Assembly: GCF_964340395.1 (NCBI RefSeq)
Contig: NC_135566.1
Span: 15,780,001 to 15,842,000 of the forward strand
Source: Glandiceps talaboti
Lineage: Eukaryota; Hemichordata; Enteropneusta; Spengelidae
Reading direction: 5' to 3'
Length of the DNA: 62,000 nt
Shown: piece by piece, positions 1 to 14,500 of the stretch
How positions within the stretch are numbered: position 1 is the stretch's first letter
Layout: each line of letters opens with the position of its first letter
Notes under the pieces: generated by a model
Seen by the model: only the letters and a program-made list of their open reading frames with translations
What the model was told of the DNA's origin: nothing
Database searches by the model: none
Translations under genes and position numbers: made by a program

Positions 1-1880
1 TCTCTTCGTCAGTCATGATGTCTGGACTCTTTGGTCAAACTTTGCAATGATTTCTTAAAAAATTTCTCCCTAACACTAATTTTTAGGCAGGTGAAGAGAG
101 AATTCAAAGTAAAAAGGTAAGATATTAATAATGGAAAACCCAGGAAGGGGGTACTTCTTTTATTGGAAGGCTACAAAACCACCTGGTCAACACCCGGTGC
201 CCCTGACTATTTTTATCGGAAACAAGCGCTGCCACTTCAGAGAAAAATACTGGTAGTGGTGTTCGCTTTTACAAGGTAAACATGACTACTTGATGAAGGA
301 TGATGATTTACCGATCGTTTATTCTTTATTAAATGTCTATTTTGAAATTCACATAAAAGATTTTATCGAATGTACTGTCTGAAACTTTGCCAATATAGAA
401 TGTTTAACTCCTTGTAGAGTTGAAGAACTTTGTAAATTTGTAGCGAATTAAATTGATAAAGCTGAACTTTCAATATTGGAAACAAAATTTTATATTTACA
501 CAAAGCAGTGTGGGGGTGAACGTAAAAAAGTGAAAAATGGCTCAAATCTTTTAGGTGTTCAACCGTTATCAAGAAATACACACGACACATTTTACATGGG
601 ACGTACATTTTCACACTACAATTGATAGCAGTGTTAAGTAGAAATTCTCCTCACTTTCTACAACACCAAACTTTGTCCTAACAAAGTCGACATTTGTTTA
701 AACTATCTCTAGTGTGGCTTTGAATTCAAAAGATGTAATTTTTTTTCTAGCGTGGATTTTGAACTTCTAAAGATAGACTCCGCCATTTTGTTTATATTTA
801 TCAATGGTGTTACATAAAACAAATTGACCGGTATCCGTTCTCTTATATGGAGTCTTGCTATGTAATGTTATATATGATGTTACTGTATCTGTGATATGTA
901 AAGTCTTTGTACATTTCAAAGGTCATGTACATTTCATACAATAAAGGAGACGCCAAAGTAAACATGTTATAAGCCACCACAAGGTTAATGAAACATATCT
1001 ATGCGTTTATCATGTCGTCGTGTTTGCAGGGCAATATCGTAATATGTCGTTTGGATTCACAATGTAACCTAAGGCAAACCCATTTTTAAAGAGATTGTGT
1101 GGTAAAAGACTTTGAAACGAATTTAAATTTACTGAAAATGTCAACATGATGTCTCTATAATTAAAATTACGTTTGAGGTATGGTGTAGCTGGCTCGATTC
1201 ACACTAGACTTGGTTAGAAATTGGTTGTTGGAAGAGGAACAACCCGACTTGTCCCTGCCTTCCATAAGGCCTAATAAAAAGATTATGTCGTTCTGATTAC
1301 GCTCAATTTTAGAATAGGTGGGGTAGGTAGATTTTTTATTTTATTTTATTTTATTTTCTGTGTGAGTGTCTAGTTCAGGTTTTCCATTGTTTTCCAAATG
1401 GTTTCTGTGTTGTTTATTTCTTTCTATTAGATGTACAGCCATTACAGATTGGAAGAACAGTTTTAATTTTATTGTCTTTTTAAGTTGATATCAGTTTCCG
1501 CATCCACTATTTCTCGTGAGACTTCACACAATTTTTGTTATTTTTTTCCTCGAATACGTAAAAATAGTTTAAGGTTGGCAGTGAAAAGCTAGGTGAGGTC
1601 GGGCAACCATAACCAAACAATTATTTATGTTAAGCCTAAATTTATGAGACGTGCAATTTGTAGATTTTTCACTTATTTTGGCATATTTCAAAATTTAACA
1701 AAAAAGAAGATTGTAACTCTTCTGATATGTGTTTGTCTAGTAAAAATATCAAATAAGCGATCATGGCTACGTTTCTAAAAGGAACATAAAATCACCTACA
1801 CACAACGCTATTTTATTTATAGAGAATCTAAAAAAAAAATCGTAAATTAGACGAACTATTGTACGATGACGACAACAACA
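1..1880. other. No gene recognised
   Basis: AT-rich DNA without a supportable coding region. The open frames here are short and lack family resemblance. A 30-bp stretch at 88-117 is flanked by ag and gtaag, but nothing else supports an exon. It may be intergenic or lie inside a large intron of an unseen gene. Confidence 0.5.
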
Positions 1881-1883
1881 TGT

Positions 1884-2094
1884 GATCTATTTTTGGGTTT
1901 TTATTTGCTTATATTTTTTTTTTGATATGTTGATGATAAAAATGCAACATTTCAAAAACCTTGGATAACAATTATTGTTGTGCAGTATTTTCATTTATAA
2001 CGTGTACATTTTAAGAGATAACCAAAACTTGAAGATAAAGATGTAAAATTTATCACATTTGCTAAAAAAGAAAATAAAGAACCGAAATAGATTA
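1884..2094 (+). repeat. Dispersed repeat, copy 1 of 2
   Basis: About 200 bp that match 7866-8068 in the same orientation at roughly three quarters identity by eye. Shared blocks include ccttggataac, cagtattttca, ccaaaacttgaagat and atcacatttgc. No terminal repeats or coding capacity are visible, so the element class is unknown. The divergence between copies points to an old family. Confidence 0.65.
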
Positions 2095-2234
2095 ATTTGT
2101 GGAAGAGCCTCCTGTCATTGGCCTTGGCCTTGTCTCGCTCTGTTTGTAACGATCGATGTATTCTATCAATTCTTTACATTTTTTTTCTGAGAAAAACAAT
2201 TCAAATCGAAATCTATAACAGACTAGCAACTTTT

Positions 2235-2336
<102 letters not shown>

Positions 2337-2621
2337 AGTGCAAAAGTAATGAGTAGAACAGTCCTGATAAATAAATTCAATCCAACTTTTGGAATCAATA
2401 TTCCTTCTCATAGGATATCAATGCAATATATATAGTAATCCATCACCTGACTGTATATCTAAATGTTATGGAATAGAACGACTCACCGCAAGTTTTTTTT
2501 ATAAATGGTAAAATACTCTTGGAAATAACTAAATGTTACGCGCACAAAAAGAACCCTATAGAAAACGCCTAAAAGATAGAATACGCATAGTTAGATATTA
2601 GGGAATGATGTAAATAATCTA

Positions 2622-2966
2622 TTAATTCCATGGGGTTCCAGCAGCGTTCCTAGATGGAAAATGATTTTCCTCCTCTCTCAACCTCAATCGATCCTCATCA
2701 CCAGAAACCTTACAAATTCCTGAAATAGACATATCTGATACACTATGGCCATTTTTAGTAATAAAATGCACAGATGCAGGATAGTTACGATTCATTTGAC
2801 TGGGGAGACAGAGATGTACCACGAAACGATCACCAACACGACGTACAGTCGAACCTATATACAAAAAAAACCCACATTTCCGGTATGGAATGCAATACAC
2901 TAACATAATATCAAGCACGATTGGAGTCTTTACACAATGTTTTACGCTATTGCCATCATCAGGCAA
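2622..2966 (-). mobile_element. Penelope-like element fragment, GIY-YIG endonuclease domain
   Basis: A 114-codon minus-strand open frame. Residues about 18-60 read as a GIY-YIG nuclease-type segment: a Y-x-I-x-Y-x-K-C-G lead-in, then L-Y-I-G-S-T, then the conserved R-x-x-D-R-F-x-x-H-L helix. Further on are a G-H-S-x-S-D-M-S motif and a G-D-E-D-R-L-R-x-R-E-E segment, as found at the C terminus of Penelope-like retroelement proteins. In that family this domain nicks target DNA after the reverse transcriptase. No reverse transcriptase is visible upstream (towards higher coordinates) because a (TA)n array begins at once, so this is the 3' remnant of a truncated copy. The frame is still open, which suggests a fairly recent insertion. 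The domain assignment is from motif recognition only. Other elements carrying GIY-YIG domains are possible. Confidence 0.7.
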
Positions 2967-2984
2967 CTAACGGTATATACAAAA

Positions 2985-3084
<100 letters not shown>

Positions 3085-3189
3085 AATAGTATCAAACTCG
3101 TAGAATAGAGTGCTCGATGCTTGGGTAAGCAGGGCGGGAATAATATATATATACATATATACATATACATATATACATATAATCTACGG

Positions 3190-6100
3190 GGTTTTAGCTA
3201 TGGACCTGGCAGACTGGAGTTAAAGAAAAAGTCGGTCGGTTAAATCCATCGACGTTAACACACAGATTGAGTATTTGTATATGAAACACTTTGAACGGGT
3301 AGAAAGGGTTCGCATATTGTTTGTTTTAAAGTTCATATTCTAAAGTCAAGCCGTGCAAAAATCGATAAAGTAGACTTGAACGATTGGTATCGCTTTTCCA
3401 CGTGCATCGATCTTTTGTACCTTTGTGGTTTAATTCTTGTTATGTTTAACACAGATGTTAGTTTAGTAAAGAATCGGTTGGAATGACTTTGTATGAAAAA
3501 CATGAACGCTATTAAAGCGGTTACCGTTCCTGGATTTTTTGAAGTTTGAAAAAAAAAAATGGATCAACATTTCATTATATGGATATTTAGACGACGCCAT
3601 TTTTGACGCAGACTTAAAAATAATTCAAAATGAATAATTCCAAAGTAAAATAAATGAAATGAAAACATAACATCAGATTGAGCAAATAACTCGTCGTAAT
3701 TTAGACCTAATTACGACCACAAGTTTAGATAGGTTTTTTAATTTTGACCTACATATTCTAGTTGTATTACAGCAACTGAATCAGATCTCGAAATGCGTTT
3801 GTTCGATTTTCTTTACGTTTATACACACAGCATTTCATTCCCAGATCCTTACAATTGCAATTGGTTACCATGGTCAATATACTTCGGTCTGAATAAAGTT
3901 GTTTTTTCAAGATGGTAAACCTTGCACGAAATTTGTTTGTTATCTAGTTATTAACGCTTGGGTGTTTTTGCTGTGGAGTGAAGTGTTGTATTATTGTTCA
4001 TTGCAGACACGAGGGCAAGACATCTCTCTCACACCTACTCTGTTAACTAGAACAGTTCGGGTTTCAAGGTAAACCGCTGGACAACCATAGAATTGCATTT
4101 AATGAAAAGACCCGCCTTCCTCGTTAAGCCGTTTCACTTATTTGTCTTTCAACACACAGAGGGAGGGAATCGTTTCAGCCATTTGTCTTTCTATACACTG
4201 GGGGGAGGGAATGGACATGTAACGCCATATATCCAATTATTTGAGTCCATGTTTGAAAATCAGACATTTTCAATCTTTCTCTGTGAGGGTAACACATTCA
4301 AATAGTACCAATAAACAGAAAGAGAACCTCGGTATTCATTTCCTACCAGTTCCATATTCCATGTGCCCCTCCCCTCATTCGTTCATATATCTTGTCAATT
4401 TATCCTGTATTGCACTGTTAAATGTACCATGACAGTAAAAAATAGCGAACAGTGAATGTTGTCATGTCACCTTCATCAGAAACTATGCATAGAACTGAAA
4501 TGTTTTAAAATGCCAAAACCCCGTCTTTACTAGTTTATATTGCAATATGTCACCTGTTTGAAAGAATCGCTGTTAAAATGGTAAACATTTTCTAGTTTTG
4601 AAATACATTATTTGTTTCCATTCCATTAGATCCTCAAACAGACAAAGATGCAGCCATCTCATTCATCTTATCTAGATTTCTCAGTAAGTCACGATGGCCG
4701 CCATTTTTATTGGGTTCAAGGAAGCTACAGCTCGTTGCTACCAATCTATCTTCTTTGAAATCCTGCCTTGTTATAAGCTTGTGTTTTTTAATATTCGTCC
4801 TCGGACTATTTAGAAGTGGTAGCAGCTTGTTTGGTGGTACAAAATCCTTTATGTTTTTCATCAAAACACGTATCATTCCCAAAGTAAACATGACGCCATT
4901 ATTTTAGGCTACCCCGATCCGAGTATGCTGTTTTAGTTACGCACACAGGTACAACTCGTGTTGATAGAGTGGCCACGGCATATCCTTGAATGGTAAAAAA
5001 GTAACGGATTTTCGATCAAGGAGAATTCTTTCATTATGTAACCGACTTAAGAGAAACTTGCCATGAATTTGCTATACAAGGAAATGAAGTCGAATTTTCA
5101 CCATCTTGATATTCTATAATGATTCAATGAATACAACAAAAGTTGTTTGCAAAAGTTCAAAATTCAGAAATCTGATAATTTTGGTCACTGTAGTGCGTAC
5201 ATTGAACATGTTTTATTCGTTATGTAGTCAAATTCATATTATCAATCGAAATTTTGACCGTACTAATATGTCAAGTCAAAATCTGATAGCCTTGTTCTAT
5301 GTTAAAGTAAAGATCAACTTTTTCCAATTCGAAATGCAACATTATACAATTCGTTTGTAGCTCTTCACTTCTTTTTTTTTCAGTTGGCTCGTGTTGGCGG
5401 TAACACACATGTTCAGACTTGATCAGAATGATTTCAGATAGATTTTAAAAAAACACACCGAATACTCGTGCTCCAAATATTTTGTAATAATTTAGCACAA
5501 CTCAAACAGACACAGTACAACGGAGACAGGGGGATATTGTCCGAGTCTGCTAGCACAGAAGTGGGCCATAAATCTAGAAATATCGTAGCAAATTCTGAGT
5601 TTCATCAAAGACTTGCCGCCATTGCTATTTTCGTTGCTGATAGGGAAAACTATGCAAACGGTAGTTTATTTGAAAACTGCTGCTATTGAAGATTTGGCGG
5701 GAATTCGTTGTAAAACACACAGGTTAAAATTCTACGTTCTACTAAATATATGTTTAGGAAGCATAAACGTGGAAAAATCGGGCCTAGTGGTAGTTGTTAT
5801 CGTAGACTACTCCAAATCAAACTCGGTGGTACTCTTCTGAGATGAACGATGTAAACTAATTTTACAACTAGACCATGTTTTATTTTCAAAGTAGACCATA
5901 ACTAAAATCTTTTTTTTTTTTTCACACTTTTAAATTACAATCTTCTACATTCTGTGCTAGAATTGCGCTTATACAAGATATAAGGCTTAAATCGATATAC
6001 GCAAAAACCAAACTATTTTCACAATGACTTTGGAGTCAATTTTGAAAATAAATCAAATGCCATCGTCAAAATAAATCTGGTTCATTTTGCCTACGTGCAA

Positions 6101-6765
6101 AATCAGCAGAAAATTTATCCCTATCACTGTATAATTTGTCTTCTCTGTCCTGGACTGTTTGATACTTTCTAACGACACTTTGTGCAAACTTCATAAGTCA
6201 TTTTTTTAATGTCGTAAAGTTGGAATAACATGGTCTCATTTCAAAAATCGTGGAAATCAATAACTGCACTAGGTATGCATGACTAGTAACAATATATAAC
6301 AACCCGGCGTCCATGTTGGAAAAGTCAATGTGCGCCAGAGATATTGAAGCGTGTTAGTGAACATGGAGTGATCGAAGTAATATTTACCATAGTTCGTTTT
6401 TTACAAAATGGTTAATTACAATAAATATGCGAATTTCGTAGAATATAATTAGTTCTTTGTTTTTTAAGCATTTCCAAGATATGTGGAATATTACATCATC
6501 TTGATAAGATCGGGAAAATCAGTATTATGTGAAGTCCACAAATTTATGGAATTTCAAAGCCTTAAACAAATTTATACAAATGTTAAGAATCAGAAATCAT
6601 GGTGAAACACGTTTTGAATATGTAGCCATTGATTGAGGACAAGTCTTTACTCTGATCATACCAAAGCTTTGACACAGCAGCAAAACTTTCGAGTGAGTCA
6701 CCGACTGACAGTAAACTGATACAGTCTGGATTCTTAAAGCTGCATGGCGGTTGTTTATCAAACAA
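3190..6765. other. No gene recognised
   Basis: I see no coding sequence, RNA gene or clear element. The open frames are short and show no family resemblance. The composition is AT-rich with homopolymer T and A runs. Confidence 0.5.
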
Positions 6766-7865
<1,100 letters not shown>

Positions 7866-8068
7866 GATCTAATTTTTCGGTTTTTATTTTCTTACACTTT
7901 TTTGATATTTTGCTGATAAAATGTTAACATTTCAACAACCTTGGATAACCATCACTGTTCTACAGTATTTTCACTTGTAAAGTGTAAGTTTTGAAAAACC
8001 AAAACTTGAAGATTATGATGTAGAATTCATCACATTTGCCAAGAGAATAAAACCCCAAAATAGACTAG
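7866..8068 (+). repeat. Dispersed repeat, copy 2 of 2
   Basis: Same family and orientation as 1884-2094. The two copies are 6 kb apart and do not form an obvious tandem duplication of their surroundings. Confidence 0.65.
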
Positions 8069-11000
8069 AAGGTGTTCTGAATAGTTTCCAGAGTTTCATT
8101 CGCTTGTTCATAAATTGTTTAAATTGCACACAACATGGTAATAGAGTCCCTAGCCATTTTTTGGTTTATCAATGTCGGGCTCTACCTATATATTTTCCCA
8201 CCTTTTTTTCGTGTCCTCTCCGGATTATGTCAATAACGTCTGCAAGATTTCATGCGTCAATTAAGGAATGTGGCGGTAATATCAGTTCTATATCCCGAAA
8301 GACAACGATATTATAGAACACAAATTCATTGCTTTGTAGAATGTCTTGCTCGCTTCCATGACAGTGTTACGAATTATAATTTTACTAATGTTTAGAAATA
8401 TATGTGCAATAGAAAAGGTTAGATGAGAATTTTTAAGATGTCCATGCTATGAAAGGTGTCTAGCTTGGACTCACAGTTACGTGTTTTAAAAAGGCAGAAT
8501 TGAAATTGAATGACACATTTTCTTTACGGCCATGGCAACCAAAACCAGTATGTTAGACATCCGACAAATGTCACAAATCTATCTGATTGTACTATGGTTT
8601 CAGACCATTCTATTGTTCAATTAATAGAATGGTGATCGCCAAGTCGACAATTAAAAATAACGACTCGCAATATCTCTAAAGGTCTGTTATTATCTACTGA
8701 ATATCTCTTTTCTTTAGTTCTAGCCTTGAGAAAAAATTGAAATGTTTTCCTTCCGAGGACACTGAAGTGTGACGTTGACACGTTCATTTTGACGACGAAA
8801 TACAAATTTTAGCACACCAAGAACGAGTCAATACCTGTCTGGGGATAAAACGCGCCAATACCAACGTGTTTTTGCCACGTAGAATATTGTCGTCAATTTT
8901 GTTTTGAGAGCAGTAACATGTTCGTAGGTTTTGCGATTTAAATAAATGATAGCCTTGTCACGATACAGGGCGTCGTCCATTTTGTTCGTGTCGGTAAAAA
9001 TTGTGTAAAATTCAATACGTCTGGATGTATTAGTGTGTTTGTTATATCTACCATGGAGTGCCTATCAGACAATTATCATACACCATCTTCTCTCAACTGT
9101 GCTAACCCACTCAATTTCAAAGAAGGCACATTTAAATTCTTCCTAGAATACAACACTTTCTTAGTACTGACAGATAAGCTAATGTGACATATTTAAAAAA
9201 AATCTTTAAAAGCGTCGGGAATCCTGCAAATCTGGATTTAGGTTGACTTATAGTGACGTCATGTTAGGTGTAATCCTAAAAAGTGCCTTTTCTCATAACT
9301 GTTATAATTACAAAATTAAGGTAGGTGAACATTTATACATCCACCTGTTTCATTACTAACACACTGGTACTACTAATTTACTTCGCACTACACCCACCCG
9401 CCCACCAACCAACCAACCAACAAACCAACGAACCAACCCAGGCCCAGCAATTCCACCATTATGGTTATCATTCTCGACATGGTCTTATACTATAGTAAGT
9501 TATGCAGACAGGCTGAGAGACCACACTAGCATTACAAGAAATTCCGACAGCTGTATATAGCTAATACGAAATGCAAGTCCAGTCTGCAATTTGTGGTACA
9601 CCGATAGAGGGGAGTTATCGCACCAGCTGCACGGCTCCCAGTAGGAATTCTTGAGTTCCTTTATTTACTGTTTGGTGTGACACCACCCTTCATCTCCCCA
9701 AGGTGCCTATTACAATTCACCCAGCAATCTCACAATACTAAGCTAAACTTTGACAAACGTGTTGGTGAATCTTAATCCAGGACAAATCTATGGCAGCTAT
9801 CTCAAGAGGGAAGAAAAATCCCTTGTTGTGTCCAAAAAGTCATGACCGCTATGTAGACAAAGGCATAGTCCGGGTCTCTACGTTAGGATCTGTTCCCTAA
9901 TCCACGGTGTCTCAATACAGACAATGTGTACAAAGTACTCGTTACTATGTCTGTCTGTTGGTGGTAGTCTGGTCTCTTCGGGAAGCCATGTCAACAAAAC
10001 CAGTGACAAAGACATAAACTGTTTGAAAGAGTGCTAATAAGACACAGAGTAATAAGCCATTGAACTATCACCGAATACTGAGGGCTTCCATGCTCACTTT
10101 AATATTTCATTAATAGAAAGAAAACCCGGTCACCTAGCTCAACTCGCGAATACCGAGTCCTCCACCTGAAACATGACGGCAATCGAAAACAAAGTTGCCT
10201 ATGAAGCAAGGGAAGGGTTCATGTATAGAAGGTTTCAATTTCATGGCGATGTTTTGATTGTAAAGACCCCTATTTTATTCGATTGTTTTAATTGAAGTGG
10301 AATTAGAATGGAAACAGTTCGGCCAAATTACAATAATTGCTTTGGTCACACAAGCTTGTGAAAAGATATGTCGAGCCGCAATAAAATGTATACGGTTGCG
10401 CTTGGCTGACCGCTACTCGTGTATATTCCTTTGAATACAGTAATACATAGAATAAACACAGTTAAAAAAGCTCAATAGTTTGATAGAGCAGAGTAACATT
10501 TCATGGACTAGTTCATGGTGAGTGTTAATTATTGCTTACTCTCCAAGGAATCCAACACATTTAGTCACCGAACTAGAATGGAGTGGTTCCTACACTTTTT
10601 GGAATTTTATAAGGATTTGTTGAAGCTCTGTCTTATTTTGTCTTGATTGAAGTTTTTGGGTGGTTATACTAATGCATTTGTGTATAAATGTTCAATATTA
10701 TTTCTCTTGTGTGTAGAAGCACCATTAGCCTTGACCGGTTACCTTACAACTATTCCTTCCCCTCTTTTGCTAAAACCCGTACCTTTCTGATCTCTAGCTA
10801 GTAAGTCTAGATGTCTGTAAATATTCTGTACACCAACAAACAAAAATACACATTTTGTATGCAATACCGATTTTAAACTTTTGTTGGATGTTCAGTACTA
10901 TCCAATGCTATGGCCCTGACTGTTTTTATAACCCCTACAAGACTTCCGAAAACCACGGAGCAGAACATTCAAGAACACATTTAAAAGGTAATACAAAATG

Positions 11001-11449
11001 ACATACTCATTGTCGATTCTATCAAGGAACAAATTCAGAGATATTTACATGTTGCCTGTTATTTGCACAGCACTGTTGTAAATCGTTTCTCGGTCAAGAA
11101 ACGTTTCTAACATTGCGATAATAGAAGCTGGTTGTTTTTACACTTAACTACAATATACATCTCCTCAATCAGTGCAGACACAACACCGATATTTATCGAA
11201 ATCTTAACCAATTTGCAGAGTAAAACAAAATCATCTCTAAACATTTATAATCCGGCTTCCATCACTGCATGTAGTACCGTGAATGTGTCCCTAGTATTAC
11301 AACAACCATACTATATGTGACATTTGTCGGATTTGATGAGTGATTTCTGAGCGTGAGGGGAGTCGGAACCCCTGTCAACTATTAACAAGGTATTTGCTGA
11401 ACTAAATACCTGAGAAAAAAAGCGGATGTCTTGAAATATGGTTCTCAAT
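8069..11449. other. No gene recognised; short CCAA-type repeat at 9390-9439
   Basis: The one structured item is a degenerate (CCAA)/(CCAC) tract at 9390-9439. A 42-codon open frame starts at an ATG at 10173, but it has no recognisable domain and no supporting splice pattern, so I do not call it a gene. Confidence 0.5.
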
Positions 11450-11560
11450 TTTCGTGATCGAGTTGTCTGAAGAAACGAGGACACTAGACGACCATAATGT
11501 CTCTGTGCTGTTTGTCAATGTTCCATATCACAGAGTTATCCCAGTCGTTCAGTGGTTCTC
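11450..11560 (+). pseudogene. Possible Penelope-type reverse transcriptase scrap
   Basis: About 30 codons from 11454 read as E-L-S-E-E-T-R-T-L-D-D-x-N-V-S-V-L-F-V-N-V-P. This resembles the Penelope reverse transcriptase segment in which an acidic patch precedes an L-F-T-N-V-P motif. Nothing convincing continues on either side. The window holds a clear Penelope-family GIY-YIG fragment elsewhere, which makes the reading plausible but does not prove it. It could be chance. Confidence 0.3.
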
Positions 11561-14500
11561 ACGGTGTACAGTGTCAATCCATCTTATCTACAAACATATA
11601 TCAGTCCATAATACCCTAAAAAACATCTCCATATAACCTCCCTGGAAATCACAAAGTATATAAAAAGAATCTCAGTAACCTGTTTTATATTAGGTCATTT
11701 TGAAAACGTCTCCATATGATAAGTATCGCCAAAACATGTAAGTGAACTGGGAACCCAGTCTCACTAGTACAAGTGCCAAACATATATATTCCTATGAATT
11801 CGTCTGAGTGTTCAGAAGTAGGTAAAATGATTTAATTTTAGCAGAAAAAATAACTAAAAATGACCTAAAAATGTAATCTATATCTATTGTGAATTGTGGA
11901 GGTTTGCACGATCAGTTATACGCACAATACTGTATGAATTCCCGCCATATATGAATTCTATTTAATTTCAAAATGGCGGACAGTAGTTTTCTTTGATTAT
12001 GCTCTCCCTGTCGACCTGGCATGTATGAAGACTACAATTTATGCAATGTAAATAACTACTGGGTATTTTCAACTGACGTTTGGATTATCAGAATTTTGTA
12101 TCGAAATCATAATTTTTATGAGAGAAAGACAGAAAATGTCTGAATATGAAATATTGCTGTGGTAAACCACAATTCCCTGTTTGCGATGCGTTTACTACCT
12201 GACTAGCAATGGTAATTTAGTTCTGGGATTTAAATGTCATGGCGTACGTAGCTGTCCTCACTAAACTTTCTGTCGTCAACGTAAAACTAATCCATTTTAC
12301 CAGTCTTATGTCTCTAAATCGCTTAGATTTTGGAGGTCGAGGTGTATTGTTCAACAACGGTACATGGGGGACTTGCAATGTCGCACGTGGTTTCCTTCAG
12401 ACCCGGTGTTAGATGCTACAAGCAGTAGTGTAGCGGTCGAACTGTGCAAATAACGCTAACATCGAAATAGCTTCGATTATAACCGTCAAGTTATAGATTG
12501 TTTCGTTTCATTTACACCAGTTTACATTCAGTGGTTTCAATCATAAAATCTTAGTATCTTTCACATTCAGATTATGTTTATAAATTGTCTGCTCCTATTG
12601 ATCATTGCAGCTATATCTTTAGTAGAAACCGACCATTCAAAGTCTTAACATATGAAAACAAAAAAGTACCACAGAGTAAGGTCAATTTATAGAATGGTCG
12701 AAATGAAAGAAAAACATGCACTGTGTTAGAACGAAACAATTCTTAGCAAGTCATGAATACTGACAAAAACAGCCAAGACAAGCTAGCTTCGACAAATCCA
12801 CCTATATTTAACTTGCCAGTGATAAGTTATTGAATTTTTTTTTATAATTCCAAATTTTGCGTAAAAAGAATTTCTTTTTTATATTCTTGCTATGTATATC
12901 AGAACAACGGTTTTCATGGACGATCCAAACCGAGCAGTTGGTTAAAATGCTTACTACTACAGGTACGCGAGGAACCAGAGCTAAGTCGAAAAGCGCCATG
13001 TTTATCACACAGAAGCCGCGTTGTCTTATCACGTAGGGGTGACCATTGAAGTAAATAAACCCCGACTAATGAGAAACAATTGTCATGGAAACAATCATAA
13101 TTAGCACGATTGTTCAGAAGTAAATATGTGAAATTCCTAGGGTTACTATCGACTCCTTACAAAATTGTAAAGTTTTGTTAAAATAGCTATGCTTCCCTTC
13201 CTCCACAACATGCATTTGGATTGCTTTTTGCACCCATCTAACAACTGACAATGGTGACACTTTTCAATAATTCAAGGCATTTTGAAATAGTGAAAAAGTG
13301 ATAAAATATGTTGTCCATGCCTCTGAATACGTTGACAGTTTTCTACCTTACACACGGCAATACTATGTTGACGTAAAAACAAAAAAATATTCGGGTTTAA
13401 ACACTACACCTTGCAGAATAACAGAACTCAAAATACATGTCTGGTGCATGTCCGTCCTGGCAGTTATCATTTGCGTGTCTTCATGACTAAAACTTACTCC
13501 AAAAAATTCAAAATTTGTAAAAAAAAAAAAAATATTAAACTTAGCAGTTTCAGTTTAACTTTGATGAAATACAATGAAGCAAAAGTTAGTGACAAGAAGA
13601 CCTCCCTGAAAAGCACAAACCTTTGGACTTTTGAGTAAAATATCATTTTCGTTCGATGAGATCATGCAAGTTGCTACCAAGATGGACGAATTCCCTGTAA
13701 AAATTAGCAATAGATTAAAAATTTTGAACAGTCTAAAATACATAGTGTGGAATGTGTTATTCCCGCTCAACATGGTCTCCGATGGTTGTTTCCCTATTTT
13801 TTTTCATAACTCATGTTCCAAATTGATCATTGCTCATCACCTGGTGTGAGGGACTGCCTTCAGACAGACATGACTGCTAAATCTAGCTGCCTACAGACAT
13901 CATATTAAACAACGGCCATTGAAGGTTGACTGCCACACAAATCCTAATGAGAAACTCTCCGGACAAAAATTACAAAAATAAATCTACTCGGAAATACTAT
14001 GGTACTACTTTTTAAGCCTGCAATAACTACATTTGTAATGAAATATTGAAAAAAAGAAACATTTTATTTAAAAAAAATATTTGACAATCTACCCAATGAG
14101 GAGCATGGTGGTCGCCATCTTTCTTGAAACAAACACTGTCCCTCCCACTGCACAGGGAATGAGTATTCTGATTAACACAGAATTCGGTGAAAAATAAACC
14201 AAGACAAAACTCTGACATTTTCACACCCATAAATTAGTTACAAACCAAATACCTGTGGCGATGACATGATTTTGTGTAACACATCTCTGGTGCTCTATAC
14301 TAGCTCTGTGGATACATTCACGGTACACTCTCAGCTCATTTTCCCAATACACCAAACAAAGCTAAAAATAATTCGCAACAAACTCGAACTTGGGCAAAGC
14401 CAATAATCACGAATATGGGAAATATATGTTGATATTTCGTCACTTCTAAACGAACGAAAGTCCCACCGATCTCGGTAACATGACGATTAGGCGAGGCTTT

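Noticed and set aside
88-117. Short possible exon flanked by ag and gtaag
   Set aside because: Ten codons with no similarity to anything and no neighbouring exons.
10173-10300. 42-codon ATG-initiated frame
   Set aside because: Too short and without domain, conservation or transcript evidence.
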